Source of the DNA: Pomphorhynchus laevis
Lineage: Eukaryota > Acanthocephala > Palaeacanthocephala > Echinorhynchida > Pomphorhynchidae
Length of the DNA: 64,000 bases
Assembly (NCBI GenBank): GCA_012934845.2
Contig: WNNJ02003250.1
Location: 31,001 to 95,000 of the forward strand
Direction: 5' to 3'
The notes below the pieces were generated by a model. That model was not told the DNA's origin, did no database searches, and was given only the letters and a program-made list of their open reading frames with translations. Below are positions 13,501-23,754 of this stretch, in pieces; within the stretch, counting starts at the first letter, position 1; every line of letters begins with the position of its first letter. The position numbers were made by a program, and so were the translations under genes.

Positions 13501-15205
13501 TCTTTGAAATATCGTCATTTCTTTTTAGTCACGTTTATTTCGTCTGTTATTAATAATTTCAAAATCCGTCTATTAATTTGTTTTGCTAAAATAAAAAGTA
13601 TATTTGTTTATACTACTCTGCATTTATAGTCTATGTGAGAATATTATAGCTTTACACTACTTTTTATTATTAAACGACTAAGTTTGTTTCCATGTTAATC
13701 ATTTAGAAATTTTTGTGATGATAATGTTTAAATATAAATAAATATATCATAATTTAAAAAAAATGTTGTGATATATATAATAGATAATCTTAGAAGTTCT
13801 GAAGATATGTTGCGCTACTTTGCTATAGTAGCAATTGTTCTTGAAGTATGACAATATGGGACCAAATCTAAATAAAACTATAAAATATATACAACTATGC
13901 TATAATAACCTTATATGTCAACTAGAGTGCCAAAAAATGTAATACATTGTATTTTAATATAAAAATATTATCACGATTTATTTTCTTAAGTAATTCCACA
14001 ATAACTATTTTTTAATTTTTGATTAAAATTCTCATTGATACAAAAAGGATTTCAATATGATAACTTGATAGTCCCTATTACGATCTTCAGGAAGCCGATT
14101 TATTTTTCTAATAATATTTACAGATTGCTATGGCATTAATAAATACACTAAGCATTATTCCATCTAGTAGTTAGGTATTTGTTAAGAAATTTCAGTAATT
14201 TTGAGCGGTATTTAGATTACCGTTTAACAAATACAGAAATTGTATCAAGCAAGGAATAATTTATTATATATTCTTCAGCAAGCTACACATGATTATCTTG
14301 CTTAATGGTCGTAATTAAGCAAATGTCTGCTAAAGATTTATGCTTTGAAATCATATGCTTCGAAATCTTTAGCAAATGTCTGCTAAAGATTTATGCTTTG
14401 AAATCATATCATTTTCTTCTATGAATAAGAATATTCACGAAACTCAATTTCAAAGAGTGCATTGATATATTAAACATTGAACATTCTCACGTATCTAGCT
14501 AGTTTACTGCAAACAACTAAACTGTCAAATACCATTATACCTATTTCAGTATTAGTATTTAAGTAGATATTGCTAAAATTAATTATTAATTAGTTATCCT
14601 TATTAATTATTAAATAAACACTATCGTATTTTAATGTTCACCTTTGATCGTATTCGATGATGAGTACGGTGTCGCGTTGATCGATTTTCTTCTGATGTCT
14701 TTTCGATAACTTCGCTTTCCGATATACTATACAAGGCAGGAACGTGTCTTACAATGGATCGCGTGGTAATTGAAGTAACATTAGAAGGCCAGTGTCCTCT
14801 TGTGCTGGCTTTAGAAGTGCTTAAAGCGGGAAGAGATTGATAAATTGTTTTATGATTACTGAGGTTTCTTGACATTTCAAAATCATCGTATCTCCTATGA
14901 ATAGGAATGTCCACAAAACTTGATTTCGTAGATTGTATTGGTATGTTAAACACTGAGCGGTACTCGCTTTTCGTTGGAAAATTACAGTTTAACGAGCTAC
15001 TGCGACATATGCGAGGATCCATGGGTGAATGGGATAGTTCTTGTCTATATATATGACGTCTGCGGTGCTGTTGAGTCTGTTCGAAATTGCTATAATGTTC
15101 ATGACTTTTCTGATCTTCTTTACTGTTGTATCTACTGGTGTGTCCGTAGCGATCCTCACTTTCATCGTCATCATTTGAACAACTTGACATAAAGGTGGTG
15201 GTCAT
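1503..15205 (-). CDS. Seven-exon host gene, unknown coiled-coil-type protein (whole CDS span)
   Basis: I join coding exons 15205-14642, 9377-9223, 9172-9040, 5765-5590, 3101-2939 and 1583-1503, preceded by a non-coding exon. Every junction has GT and AG borders, and phases match (0, 2, 0, 2, 0), which is strong evidence of a real spliced gene. The predicted protein is about 423 residues. Residues 1-240 are polar and low in complexity (Ser, Arg, His, Asp, Tyr), as in disordered regions. From about residue 245 it becomes helical with regular Leu/Ile spacing, suggesting a coiled coil or helical bundle. There is no signal peptide or membrane segment. I do not recognise the family; a cytoskeletal or centrosomal adaptor is only a guess. 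Introns hold a LINE and Penelope-like 3' ends. The last short exon is the least certain. Confidence 0.75.
1584..2173. other. Host gene last intron, no feature besides a 50-codon frame
   Basis: AT-rich. A plus-strand ATG at 1800 opens a 50-codon frame (MNPEMIRKMLYEQ and on), too short and without support, so not called a gene. Confidence 0.5.
2174..2830 (-). mobile_element. Penelope-like retroelement 3' end with RT C-terminal fragment (fossil)
   Basis: The 2601-2790 minus frame (for example NLIDAYFKLGYYKN) matches the C-terminal part of the reverse transcriptase at 40287-40628 (NLIYAYFKLGYYKN). The adjoining 2174-2560 sequence is the same 3' region that recurs at 4.5, 36-38.9, 40.7 and 45.3-46.1 kb, including the word TGAATTGACTAATAAATAA. 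It is a 5'-truncated, broken copy inside the last intron of the host gene. Divergence from other copies suggests an old insertion. Confidence 0.65.
2939..3101 (-). CDS. Host gene exon 6
   Basis: Minus-strand frame with one leading base then QRLADSVLRVSKKCELLLTI, continuing to GQGQESVAIQSLT, bounded by an AG at 3103-3102 and the donor ACG|GTAAGC at 2938. At 163 bp (1 plus 54 codons) it joins exon 5 in frame. It is a local GC-rich island in AT-rich sequence and is predicted helical in its first half. The acceptor has a weak pyrimidine tract, so its exact upper border is less sure than the donor. Confidence 0.7.
4025..4057. repeat. Perfect 14-bp hairpin
   Basis: TTGTTTACATAATC, a five-A loop, then GATTATGTAAACAA: a perfect inverted repeat with 14-bp arms. 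Confidence 0.85.
4066..4087. repeat. Perfect 9-bp hairpin
   Basis: GATGATTGT, loop GCAA, ACAATCATC. It lies 8 bp from the previous hairpin and shares the ACAAT word, so the pair may be one decayed fold-back. Confidence 0.8.
4486..4968 (-). mobile_element. Penelope-like 3' end, solo copy (fossil)
   Basis: Starts with the family's terminal word (TGATCAGCTAACTGAATCTA on the plus strand) and runs through the shared TGAATTGACTAATAAATAA and ACTGTTATGTTATCAGG block to the region matching the last codons of the RT frame. No RT core is present. It is a broken, 5'-truncated copy in an intron of the host gene. Confidence 0.65.
4969..5345 (-). mobile_element. Second Penelope-like 3' end joined to the previous one (fossil)
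   Basis: A constant junction of roughly 100 bp (about 4970-5078, including AAAGCAAAGTCCACAGGTCA) links this copy to the one at 4486-4968. The same junction occurs at 37,920-38,040 and 38,825-38,900, and inverted at 45,232-45,331. The copy breaks off near 5345. Confidence 0.6.
5590..5765 (-). CDS. Host gene exon 5
   Basis: Acceptor TTTTTAG ends at 5766. The exon reads KLQSKARFDGSIVDRLLSCV and continues to WEDVLTEIDT. It ends with CG before a donor GTAACT at 5589. Without splicing there, the next codon would be TAA at 5588-5586, so this could instead be the terminal exon of a shorter isoform of 343 residues. Splicing is preferred because the exon at 3101-2939 begins with exactly the one base needed to complete the codon. 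Confidence 0.75.
5766..9039. other. Host gene intron; contains a diverged direct repeat
   Basis: No exon could be supported. About 6455-6595 and 6865-6985 are diverged direct copies, sharing CAATATA, GAATGCTCTC/GAATATTCTC, and matching TTTAATC and ATCTAATCT/AACTAATCT tails; this is an unclassified dispersed repeat. Around 8725-8800 is a segment (TAGCAGCAGCTAGCGAAATA) resembling 40,990-41,070. Confidence 0.5.
9040..9172 (-). CDS. Host gene exon 4
   Basis: A very short intron (9173-9222, 50 bp) separates this from exon 3. The exon starts with one base (G) completing the split Arg codon, reads FHANILNELTSLLRSTEDCE and continues to LIKLADELT, then ends in phase 0 before GTAAGT (9039-9034), an excellent donor. 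The other two frames are closed by stops, so the frame is unambiguous. Leu/Ile spacing suggests an amphipathic helix. Confidence 0.8.
9223..9377 (-). CDS. Host gene exon 3
   Basis: Acceptor ATATAAG ends at 9378; the exon opens in phase 0 with HHDEYRHSADRH and closes with two bases (CG) before the donor GTATAT at 9222. The 155-bp length (51 codons plus 2) fits both neighbouring exons. The product continues the polar low-complexity region and ends in SETQILDEEKR, where the helical part begins. The 5' flank is unusual: a LINE begins only 29 bp beyond the acceptor. Confidence 0.8.
9396..9406. repeat. Target-site duplication of LINE A, left
   Basis: AAAAATAAATT, identical to 13255-13265. Confidence 0.65.
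9407..13254 (+). mobile_element. LINE copy A, APE-type non-LTR retrotransposon, near full length
   Basis: The order of parts is ORF1 with CCHC zinc knuckles (CNNCHRWGHCAASC near 10,050), an endonuclease start (LQWNSGG near 10,725), and a reverse transcriptase with motif A (FLDFSAAFDSI) and motif C (YADDTTSLF). An 11-bp repeat, AAAAATAAATT, borders it at 9396-9406 and 13255-13265, fitting target-primed insertion though low in complexity. Its length is 3848 bp against 3849 bp for copy B, which supports both sets of ends. Multiple stops and frameshifts make it non-functional. Clade is probably I/R1-like; I cannot settle it. It lies antisense to the host gene. Confidence 0.85.
12115..12783 (+). 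pseudogene. LINE A reverse transcriptase remnant
   Basis: Two consecutive frames (12115-12381 and 12439-12783) carry RT motifs. The first holds GFVKGRSVHSAI and FLDFSAAFDSI (motif A, Asp). The second holds YADDTTSLFSGRRC (motif C, the two catalytic Asp) and a KSQVIVFN segment. A frame change between them and later stops show it is dead. It matches 32,168-32,560 of copy B closely. Confidence 0.85.
13255..13265. repeat. Target-site duplication of LINE A, right
   Basis: AAAAATAAATT, identical to 9396-9406, right after the TTTATTTATT-type tail. Confidence 0.65.
13266..14317. other. Host gene intron, AT-rich
   Basis: No coding, RNA or mobile-element evidence seen. Confidence 0.5.
14318..14409. 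repeat. Identical 39-bp direct duplication
   Basis: 14318-14356 and 14371-14409 are identical over 39 bp (start AGCAAATGTCTGCTAAAGAT), separated by 14 bp. Perfect identity points to a recent event. The duplication abuts the degenerate exon copy at 14401-14487. Confidence 0.9.
14401..14487 (-). pseudogene. Degenerate partial copy of host exon 2
   Basis: The segment resembles 14877-14966 of exon 2 at roughly three bases in four. In one frame the minus strand reads SMFNISMHSLKLSFVNILIH against SVFNIPIQSTKSSFVDIPIH of the exon. A stop follows soon after, and no splice sites flank it. I read it as an old partial tandem duplication of the exon into the adjoining intron. Confidence 0.65.
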
Positions 15206-15234
15206 TGTTTAAAAATCAAATGGTAAAATATCTT
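14642..15234 (-). CDS. Host gene exon 2: start codon exon, 188 codons
   Basis: Acceptor TTTCCTTTAG ends at 15235. The ATG at 15205-15203 sits in a good context (AACAATGACC), and an in-frame TAA lies two codons upstream, so this is the first possible start. Coding runs 564 bp to the donor AAG|GTGAAC at 14641, phase 0. The product starts MTTTFMSSCSNDDDESED and is rich in Ser, Arg, His and Tyr with no predicted fold. Base composition is clearly richer in GC than the flanking introns. A degenerate duplicate of part of this exon lies at 14401-14487. Confidence 0.8.
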
Positions 15235-15480
15235 CTAAAGGAAATTAGAAGAATACAATAATTTCTCGTACAAAAACGACGATATTAAAAGCGTTTAACA
15301 ATAATATACTTTACTGAAAGCAGCAAATTAGATTTCCCCTGTTTGTAAAAAGATCAGTATTTTCTAAATACAGTGACCAACAGTAAAATTCGGTTCTGCC
15401 GTATCAACTGTTGCTTAATTACAGCTAGCACCGATAGTTTGGTTATACATTTTTTAAATGCTTACAAAATTGGCACTTAC

Positions 15481-15560
15481 CTGAGCTCTATTTTATTAAC
15501 AAAATACTCTAATGCAACAAAATCAACAAAACCTCAAAGGGGTGCTTACTTTTTTGTCCG
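15481..15560 (-). other. Probable 5' UTR exon of the host gene (upper end uncertain)
   Basis: On the minus strand the sequence GAGCTCAG is followed by GTAAGTGCC, a near-consensus splice donor with its first intron base at 15480. It pairs with a pyrimidine-rich acceptor, TTTCCTTTAG, ending at 15235, giving a 246-bp intron just upstream of the start exon. The upper border and transcription start are not visible, so 15560 is a placeholder. The next few hundred bases upstream hold no recognisable gene. Confidence 0.5.
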
Positions 15561-17404
15561 TGTGTTCTTGCTGTGTGTACTGATGATCGTACAAAGAATG
15601 AATGTGCTTGTTTTATTTGTAAAAAACGCTTTTTCGTATCTATATTGCTTATATATATTTTAATTAGCTGAATACGGAATGTGCACTTTTTGCACGATTA
15701 TTCGTCGTCGTCAAATTTATCTATCATATAAGCCTGATAGTATTTATGCTGCTGCACTTCTAGAAAAATACATCTTCAGAGTTTACTTTATCGAGAATTT
15801 CAGAATTTATGAGGTATGAAAGAAAGAGTTCTCTTCTGCACACAATCAAAAAAATATCCACGCTCGAGGGCTTCCGTGATTATTTAACGCAGAGAGAGAG
15901 CAGAAACAATATTAGAGAATTGATTTTTTTGTTCGTTTGTGTTGGTGAGCAATTTTTATATCAATTCCCTTTTTTATCCGCTGTGTTACTCTTCTACTGC
16001 TGTACTCTACTTTTATCTTTTTGTCAATGCGTGAATTAGTGTCATTGGCATCAACGAAGAAACATTCAGTGAGTTTATGAGGTTTTCTTTTATTGCAAAG
16101 CTCAGTTTGTTGATGTATACATGGTTATAAAGGAGGCAAAAAGCTTATGCAACAAAAGCACAGCATAATCATCATTTTCCAGAAATATGCTGTTTTCGCA
16201 TATTTAATATATATTTCCGTATTAAATAAAAAAAATACGAAATTTGCTTAATGTAATATATATGTTAACTATAAAGATCTTCCATTCACTGCTCTATTTG
16301 TGATCGATATAAACAGCAGATATCTCTCAATTCATCTATATGTTTGTACTAGACATGCCCCTTATTTAATTTCATTTTAGACTGCTTTCAAAACTAAAAT
16401 TATCAGATCCCACTGCTGGAATTATATTTTAGTAAAAATATCTTTAGCTTCAAGATTGAATTGCAATAAATGGAATTTACACAAATCAACTTTATTTCAG
16501 GTTTTCAACGATCTTAAAGTTTCTTAAATTATTTGAATGTATACTCACGTGCACGAACACTATTTTGGTTTCTCTACGCATAAACATTTATCATTTACAC
16601 GTTTACAATCATTTTTATCACCAATAATGTTGTTTACCTGAACACTTAAGCTTTTCACTTAAATTTCGAACAAAAATTTTTATTGCCTAAATTGTACGTT
16701 TATTGCCTACCTAATCGAAGTAAGGCACAATTGCATAGTGCTTCTATGATAATGTAAAAATACTTTTTTATAAATAAAGATTAAATTACATACATTGCTA
16801 TAAGATAATTGATTATTTATTTTTATATTATTAAAATTATAAAATTGATTATTATAACTTGCTTATTTTGTATTATTGAAATTATCAATTTGATTTTTAT
16901 AGTTTATTATTGAATATACATTTTTGTTTATTTTGCTTGTATTTATTCTCTTCGTACAATATATGATATGCAGTTGTTGCTCGACTTGGTACTTATACCG
17001 TACTTCCGACATTGTATCATAAGATTTTTATTCGTATATATACGATGTGTGCCTATTTAGCTGTGATTAAAATGCGGTCAACTTAAATTATTTGTGTTAA
17101 CATGTATTTGTAAATTGTCTTTTATATGATTTGTCTTCTTTAGTTGGTTTTAATTAAAAGTTACCTAATCTTTTTCATCTAAGTAATTATATTATTTTAA
17201 GCTATGTGTATAAGTACACTTAAAATCATATCGAAATAAACCTGGAATTGCAGAATCATTTTAATAGCAATAATAATGTATTTTAACAATTGTTTTGAGC
17301 TTAACGATCTTAGCAAGAAAGCAGGTCTAAAAGTTACAAAATAACCACATCTTAAACCCGTTCCGGATACGATCCTTTTTGAGACAGCCACTACAACAAG
17401 AAAC
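15561..17404. other. Upstream flank of host gene, no gene seen
   Basis: Promoter sequence of the host gene must lie at the low end, but I see no decisive core element. Open frames at 15373-15663 and 15809-16039 (plus) overlap the UTR region and have no family or splice support. Confidence 0.5.
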
Positions 17405-17836
17405 CTGGATGCGCGGAGTGACCTGTTGATTCATGGATTGTTTGGTGATGCGACAAGCCGGTCCTTCGTTGACGTATGTGTTTTCAATTGTTTGGCTCCG
17501 TCGTACTCTGCAACGAATGTCCTTGATATATACAGATATCACGAAAATAGAAAAATATCAAAGTACAGTGAGAGAATCCAACTGATAGAATACGGTTCCT
17601 TCCATCCGTATATTGTCTCTACAACCGGCAGGATTGGCCATTCAGCCAACGCGATCATACAACAATTGTCAAGATTGTTACCAGCACAAGAAAGAACATA
17701 TTCTGAATTAATTAAATACGTAAGGACGAAACTATCAATGCTAATCGTCAAAGCGGTTTCAATGACTTTTAAGAAGAAAAAGTCACCGAGTCTCTCAACT
17801 TTCAACGATATGGATAATCAGCGAGCCCAATTGTGA
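17405..17836 (+). pseudogene. Mobile-element-derived nuclease-like domain, remnant
   Basis: The frame contains VDVCVFNCLAPSYS, then YRYHENRKISKYSERI, IEYGSFHPYIVSTTGRIGH and YSELIKYVRTKLSMLIVKAV. From memory of the family, this arrangement (D-x-R-x-FNP-x-APSY, then HE-x-EK, then a GSFTPLVFSTTGG-like strand and a closing R-x-RLSF helix) is the C-terminal, PD-(D/E)XK-like part of a widespread invertebrate mobile-element protein. Here it is only about 136 codons, without the upstream polymerase part, so it is an isolated fragment. The family name cannot be given with certainty. Confidence 0.5.
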
Positions 17837-17860
17837 AGGGCTATGAAAAGCTTTAAAATG

Positions 17861-18351
17861 TCAGAACGATGAAATCAATTTTATACATTTTTTTATTAAA
17901 TTAAAAATTTAATTTGAGCAACGATTTGGATAAAACTGCAAATTAAACATTTAAGTACTTTAAATCTACCTGCAAATGTGAATACTTGTTCGAGGTGTTG
18001 CCTCGAATATTATAGGTGTAGCCTGTTTAAAATTTTCTACTTTATGACAAACAGTTTTCATTTAGAAAACATAGCAGTCTACTCTTTTGTTATCTAATAT
18101 CTATTAATTGTCTTATATATAGTTTCTCATTGGTATAGTTTATTTCTGTAACTCAGTAATATGATGCTATCTGATTGCACTTATTGGTGAAATTGCATTC
18201 CAACTAAATTACTTACTATAAATTAATTATTAATAAATAATTCCGTCAAAATATTAGCTAAGATAATTCCCCACCGATATATGTAATTGGTCATGTAACC
18301 ATTATACTTTCGCAATTTTGATATCATTGTTGATATCAAAATTTTTGTACA
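17861..18351. other. AT-rich spacer
   Basis: Nothing supportable seen. Confidence 0.5.
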
Positions 18352-18491
18352 ATTTTATCCTGATGACAACAGTTGGCTATCGAAAATTCGATATTTAAAT
18401 AAGATTTTGTATTTCACTCTCTCCACTAATAAATAATATAAATCAATGAGTGAACAGTCAATATTTTATAATATTTTAAAATAGTGAATTT

Positions 18492-18607
18492 TATTAAATA
18501 CTGAGATAGTGTGTTTTATGTCTAGTTATATTATTAAATGCTGAGATAGTGTGCTTTATGTCTAGTTATATTATTAAATACTGAGATGGTGTTTTATGTC
18601 TAGTTAT
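18492..18607. repeat. Three tandem copies of a ~40-bp repeat
   Basis: The unit runs TTATTAAATACTGAGATAGT and on through TTTATGTCTAGTTATA, three times with a few substitutions and a 2-bp indel. Confidence 0.85.
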
Positions 18608-18646
18608 ATTCTTTACAACTCCGAATAGCATATATGACATTATTTT

Positions 18647-18877
18647 AATTTATAGGAATCAAGGAAAATCAAAGACGAAAAAGCTTATTAAATATTACAA
18701 TGGCAACTGCCATTATAATAAGGAAAATGTTTACAGCTATGTACATTAAAATAATAGAAACGTTTATATTATTTTAATGTACAAGGCTGTAACAACTTTT
18801 CCTGGTTATAATGACAGTTGACATTGAAATATTGAATAATCCTTTTCGGGTTTGATTTTCCCTTGTTCCTATAAATT
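18647..18877. repeat. Large fold-back with about 110-bp arms
   Basis: The arms, 18647-18758 and 18766-18877, are inverted copies at about 80 percent identity by eye: AATTTATAGGAATCAAGGAA against AATTTATAGGAACAAGGGAA, meeting at TACATTAAAATAATA and its complement around a short centre. It has no coding content. It looks like a hairpin-type MITE. Confidence 0.75.
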
Positions 18878-19021
18878 AACATTTGCTTCCTCGACCCGAC
18901 ACCCGAACCAGTGGTTGACAGGAAAAATCTTGTATATTTTTTGTTTTTTCTTGTTAAGAAATTGTTGTTGTCGTTGAATTTTCGAGAGCCAACTGCTATC
19001 ATCATCAGGATAAAATTTTAA

Positions 19022-19146
19022 ATAATTTTATCCTGATGATAAAATCAATTGGCTATTTAAAATGCGATATTTCAAATAAACATTTCTATTTCACTCTGTC
19101 CACTAATAAATAATAGAAACCAATGAGTTAACAGTCACTATATAAT
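19022..19146. repeat. Direct copy of 18352-18480
   Basis: Shares TTTTATCCTGATGA, TTGGCTAT, GCGATATTT/TCGATATTT, TTTCACTCT, CCACTAATAAATAATA and the AATGAGT-ACAGTCA words in the same order. Confidence 0.75.
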
Positions 19147-22100
19147 ATCAGTGCTGGTTTCATCGAAAATGCATTTCGAGAATGTTTCAAATACTGAGTA
19201 ATTTTCTGTACTCATTATCTTACGGATAAATTTTAATGTACTCTAAAATTTGACAACTTACTGGATATTAATTTCTTGAATTTGCAAAATGTTCCCAATG
19301 TAAAGTAGATATCAGATGCATATAAGCTTTATCAAAATTGTATCGTGTTCTACAATTATATTCATTCGTTTGAACAAGTTCTAACTGTGTTATTTTATTT
19401 CTATCACGCATTTACTACTCAAATAGTTTATAATCAACTAATAGCAATAATAATATTTATTACATTATTAAAATATGAATAATTTTGCAATTATAGATAA
19501 TAGTATCTACCACTATACGTTAATGATTAATTGCATATATTAGGTTATACCTATCTAAAAAATTGATAATATTGTATATTAAACATTGAAAGACAAATTG
19601 TATATCGTTTAGTGTTGTTTCTTTTTTAATTATCTCACTCGATGTAACCAGGTGGAAATATATTCACTTAATTAGAGACAGCTTAACATTCATATGATCA
19701 GGTGCGAATAATACACAAACAACGTGTTTGTGGATTTTGATAAAATGCTGAAGTGCATGTTTCGAGAAAGCCTGAGACCGTGATACAAGTTCATGTTAAT
19801 AAATATGGACTGCTCGAATATGGTGATGTACGAGATTATTTGAAAAAGTATAAATGCGTAGATAACGTTTTGCAAGGAATATTTAGCAACTACTATTTTG
19901 AAATAATTGCGGAATAATTATATATTTTGTAATATTAAATTCACTGTGGAACAGTTGTCTAATTGTGGAACAGATATCTAACTAAAAGTAAAATTAAAAT
20001 TTCAAATATAACTTTGGTCATGTACATACAACTTTCAAAATTTTAATTATATTCAGTCACCAAGAATTAAAATTATACTAAAACCCTAAAAATAATTGAT
20101 ACTTTACCTAAGCATAACCCAAATATGTTGGCTGTCATCATTTAATCTCAACCCACTGAATAGATGTTGACTTTAATGTGAACTCCCAATATTAGGCGAC
20201 GTTATTAAAATTTTTGCGATTAAAACAGTATAAGATACAGTGAAACAAGCTAAAGTTAAACATTGTGTGTTTGTTTTGAGTAGATAAAATAACGTGAAAT
20301 TATGTTTTCTTTGTATCACTTGAACATCTTTAATTTTAATTAAATTTCAAAAATATTATCTAAAATTAATAAGTAAACTCAGTATAAACACAACAAATAT
20401 ATGATTTCATCATTGTACTTATTGTACTTTCATCGTTGAATCTGATTTTTATAGCATTCTTTATTTTATGATTAATTAAAAAGTAGAGAGAACGCTTGGC
20501 AGATTTCCAACAAATGTACAATTGAAGAAAGTGATTAAATGTCATTCCTTGGGCTATCCTAATCTTTAGAAAACTCAAAGCAACCAGATACTAAAATTAT
20601 AAAAACATTGTAATAATATAAATAATACACTATACATAATATATAATTTATAAATAGTATATATAGTATATATAATATACTATATACGATCATTTTGTTT
20701 ATATAAATATACTGTTTTATATGAATAATACACTATTTTTGAATAATATACTATTTTATAATACATTATTTTGATTAGATGTGGGTTCGAACTTTGTCAA
20801 GTTTGTTATTATTGCTACTTGCTTACATTTCACAAGTTTTACTAAGTATTGATTCAAAAGCAATATTCTCAGTAGTTTTGAAACATTCGCTGATGTAGTT
20901 ACTAAATTGAAATATATATTAAGAATTTAAAATAAAAGATTTTTTGTAATCTAAATTAAAAATGAGCATTAATATTGTTTATTAAACAATTACATTTGGT
21001 AGTTTAACAAATCAGTACCCAGATCAATTTTGTCTACCTGACAATTGTGAAATTTGATAAAAATCAAACAATTGGAGGAAATTTGGCAGGTTAAACTACA
21101 TTACCAAAATCTAAATCGGCAAGCCTTGAATATTTGGCGAATGATTGAAAGCAATTATTAAAAATAACAATTTTCATATTTTCCTTAATCCAAAACCATC
21201 AACTATAATACTTTAAAATTAGATCCCAAAATCATCGACTATACTGCTATAACTAAGTGAGGATTGTCGTAATATGCTCCTCTACTTGACACTGGATAAA
21301 GAGATGTTTGTTGATGATTACAGGCAAAAATCTGGAGATGCCGTAATTTCTTTTCAATACAGTTTTGAATTTTATGATAAATAATGTTAGGTGCACGATG
21401 ATTCATATGTATATATTAAATAATTTTTCCATGAGTTGACATATAAATTTTAATCTTATCCACGTGCTTGTTTAATTCTGACTTGTACGTTTTTGATAAA
21501 ATACAAAAATAAAGGATCTCGAAATTGCTAAAATTATGGTTTACTACTTACAATTCATCTACGATCTATCTAATTTTATATTTATACTTTACTTGCTATA
21601 AAAACGGCAACATATAATCCCCTTAGAAAATTTGTGCTGCTCGACTATTTATTTGGAAAATATAATTTGTGTTGAATGTGATGTGAATATGTTCATAACG
21701 TGGAAAATGTTAACATACGTGACTATTATTCCCGTTCTTGAATAGTGTGAATTTCATCTTTTAATCTAACCCAAATTTCTATTTATATTATAAATGGCAG
21801 AAACGAAATATAACTAATAGCTATTTTATCCTTTAATAATTCAAAAAGATGCCGGATGTATTAATTTGCATAGACGACCTTGAATGTATCCATTTTACCA
21901 TTTTGCAAATCGTGAAATGTAAATTATTTATTATTTAATATTATTTATAATTTAAAAGAAATATTTTCACTCGTTGCAAATATATTTGGCTACAAAACTT
22001 ACACTACTCATCGCGAATCAGCATTTGATTAATTCCGTATTTTTATAAATTACACTTAGTTTGCTAAATTATTGACGAATTAATATATTCTTAAACCATG

Positions 22101-23754
22101 CATTTATAAAAATAATTTCATTATGAAACATGCAAAATAATCTATTTATGCTTCGAATGAAAACAAATATTTCATAGGCCCTAAAAAATGTTCATGTGAT
22201 ATATTGATGTGCTCATATATATGACACCAATCTATCAGTATTAATACATTTTTAAATTACAAATTATCAAATTGAACCATCATTTACATGGCATAAGACT
22301 TAAAAGAAATTTCGTTACCATTGATTGTGTTTACTAAGATCCGTAATTTTCATCGTGTAACAAAAAACAGCATATAGTTTGTTTTAAATTTGCATGTTTA
22401 AGAATGCGAACTTTTGTAGATAAGCCAATCCTACTCGAAAAAGCGAATTCCCCTATTAACTCAATAATTAAACAAAGACGCATTTTGCATTTTTTTGATA
22501 AAATAGACAATCACTAATCTTAATGATGCATTGAATTTACTTGAGACACTATTTTTCTAGATATCACAACAGCCAATATATAAGATAAATAAAGTAAGCT
22601 ATGATATGGTTATATGATGATATTCCTAGTTATTGATTCGTATGATGATAAACAAAAACTTGAAAATAAAAATTGAATCAGTATACAGTTACATATTTTA
22701 ATACAAACACAAAATTATTAATATAAATGTGTAATTTAATAACTATATATATTGCAGGAGAATTATAAGATTACACCCGATACTCATGTAAATCGATGAA
22801 ACTGATTATCTGTAAATGAATATTTTCCACTATTTTAGCAGTTCGCTACTTTACACTAGGTGCTTTCGCATTTGAAATCGTTTACGATATCTTCTTACAT
22901 TCATAAGTCAATTTTATACATTATGACTCACAACATGTCAGATTTAAACCTGATATTGGATTTTTTTGTCATATACTGTTGTGCAATGGTACACCCGGAC
23001 TTATCAGAAGGCTGTGTACCACCCTAGTTTCCTTTTGAACCCTATTTGTACTTTCAGATTCGAGCCTATGCTCACTCAACCTTTAATGTTATGAATTTCT
23101 GAAATCACATTTTCCGAGATGCATTTTAATTCATAACTCATTCACATGAGCTTCGTCTAGCATCGTCTGGAAATGCTGGTGTCTTTATAGTTATCACAAA
23201 AACAGTTGAAGCAACCCTAATAACTTAATCCGACTGGCGTTGATTGCAAGTGGTTAGGAACGTGTTAGAGTGATACATTAGACTGATGGAGTTAATGATC
23301 GAAGTCCAGTTATATATACATATATATATCTTGCCTGTTTTCGGTTTTTCGATATATATATATATAATAACATAAAAGTTTTATGTTTTCTATATATTAC
23401 GTTATATATCTTATGTATTATTATATATATTATTATTGTCTAATGATACGTTCGATGTGCTATTCAATTGATCAGGGCGTTTGAACATCAAGAGGAATAG
23501 GAAAAGAAAATTACTGTTCACAAATTTTCGACTACTGCAATAGTCCTTTTTAAATGTTATGTTTTTAAAAACATAATACTTGAATATTAATACATTCTTA
23601 TATATAATATATATTTATAAATAAAAATTTAATTATATTTTGATAAAAAAACTATATTATAATCGTATTTAGTAATATTATTATATAATAAATATTAAAA
23701 ATATTGCAATATCTAATAATATTAAAACTTATACAATATTTTAACATATTATAT
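19147..23754. other. AT-rich spacer, no gene seen
   Basis: No coding, RNA or clear mobile-element signal. A less AT-rich patch at about 22,980-23,300 has no frame or repeat I can assign. TA-rich tracts lie near 20,640-20,770 and 23,305-23,440. Confidence 0.5.

Larger units (their letters stand above)
18352..19018. mobile_element. Inverted-repeat element with about 40-bp TIRs, non-coding
   Basis: The left end (ATTTTATCCTGATGACAACA, then GTTGGCTATCGAAAATTC) recurs inverted at about 18980-19018. The element is about 667 bp and contains the fold-back at 18647-18877 and the short tandem repeat at 18492-18607. A further direct copy of the left end, including the following 90 bp, starts at 19022, so two related elements may lie side by side. 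No transposase is visible. Confidence 0.55.

Noticed and set aside
14974-15192. Plus-strand frame MENYSLTSYCDICEDPWVN and a second minus frame
   Set aside because: Shadow frames of host exon 2, which has consistent splice sites and phase on the minus strand.
22980-23300. Less AT-rich patch that might be an exon or RNA gene
   Set aside because: No open frame with splice borders and no RNA fold recognised on either strand.
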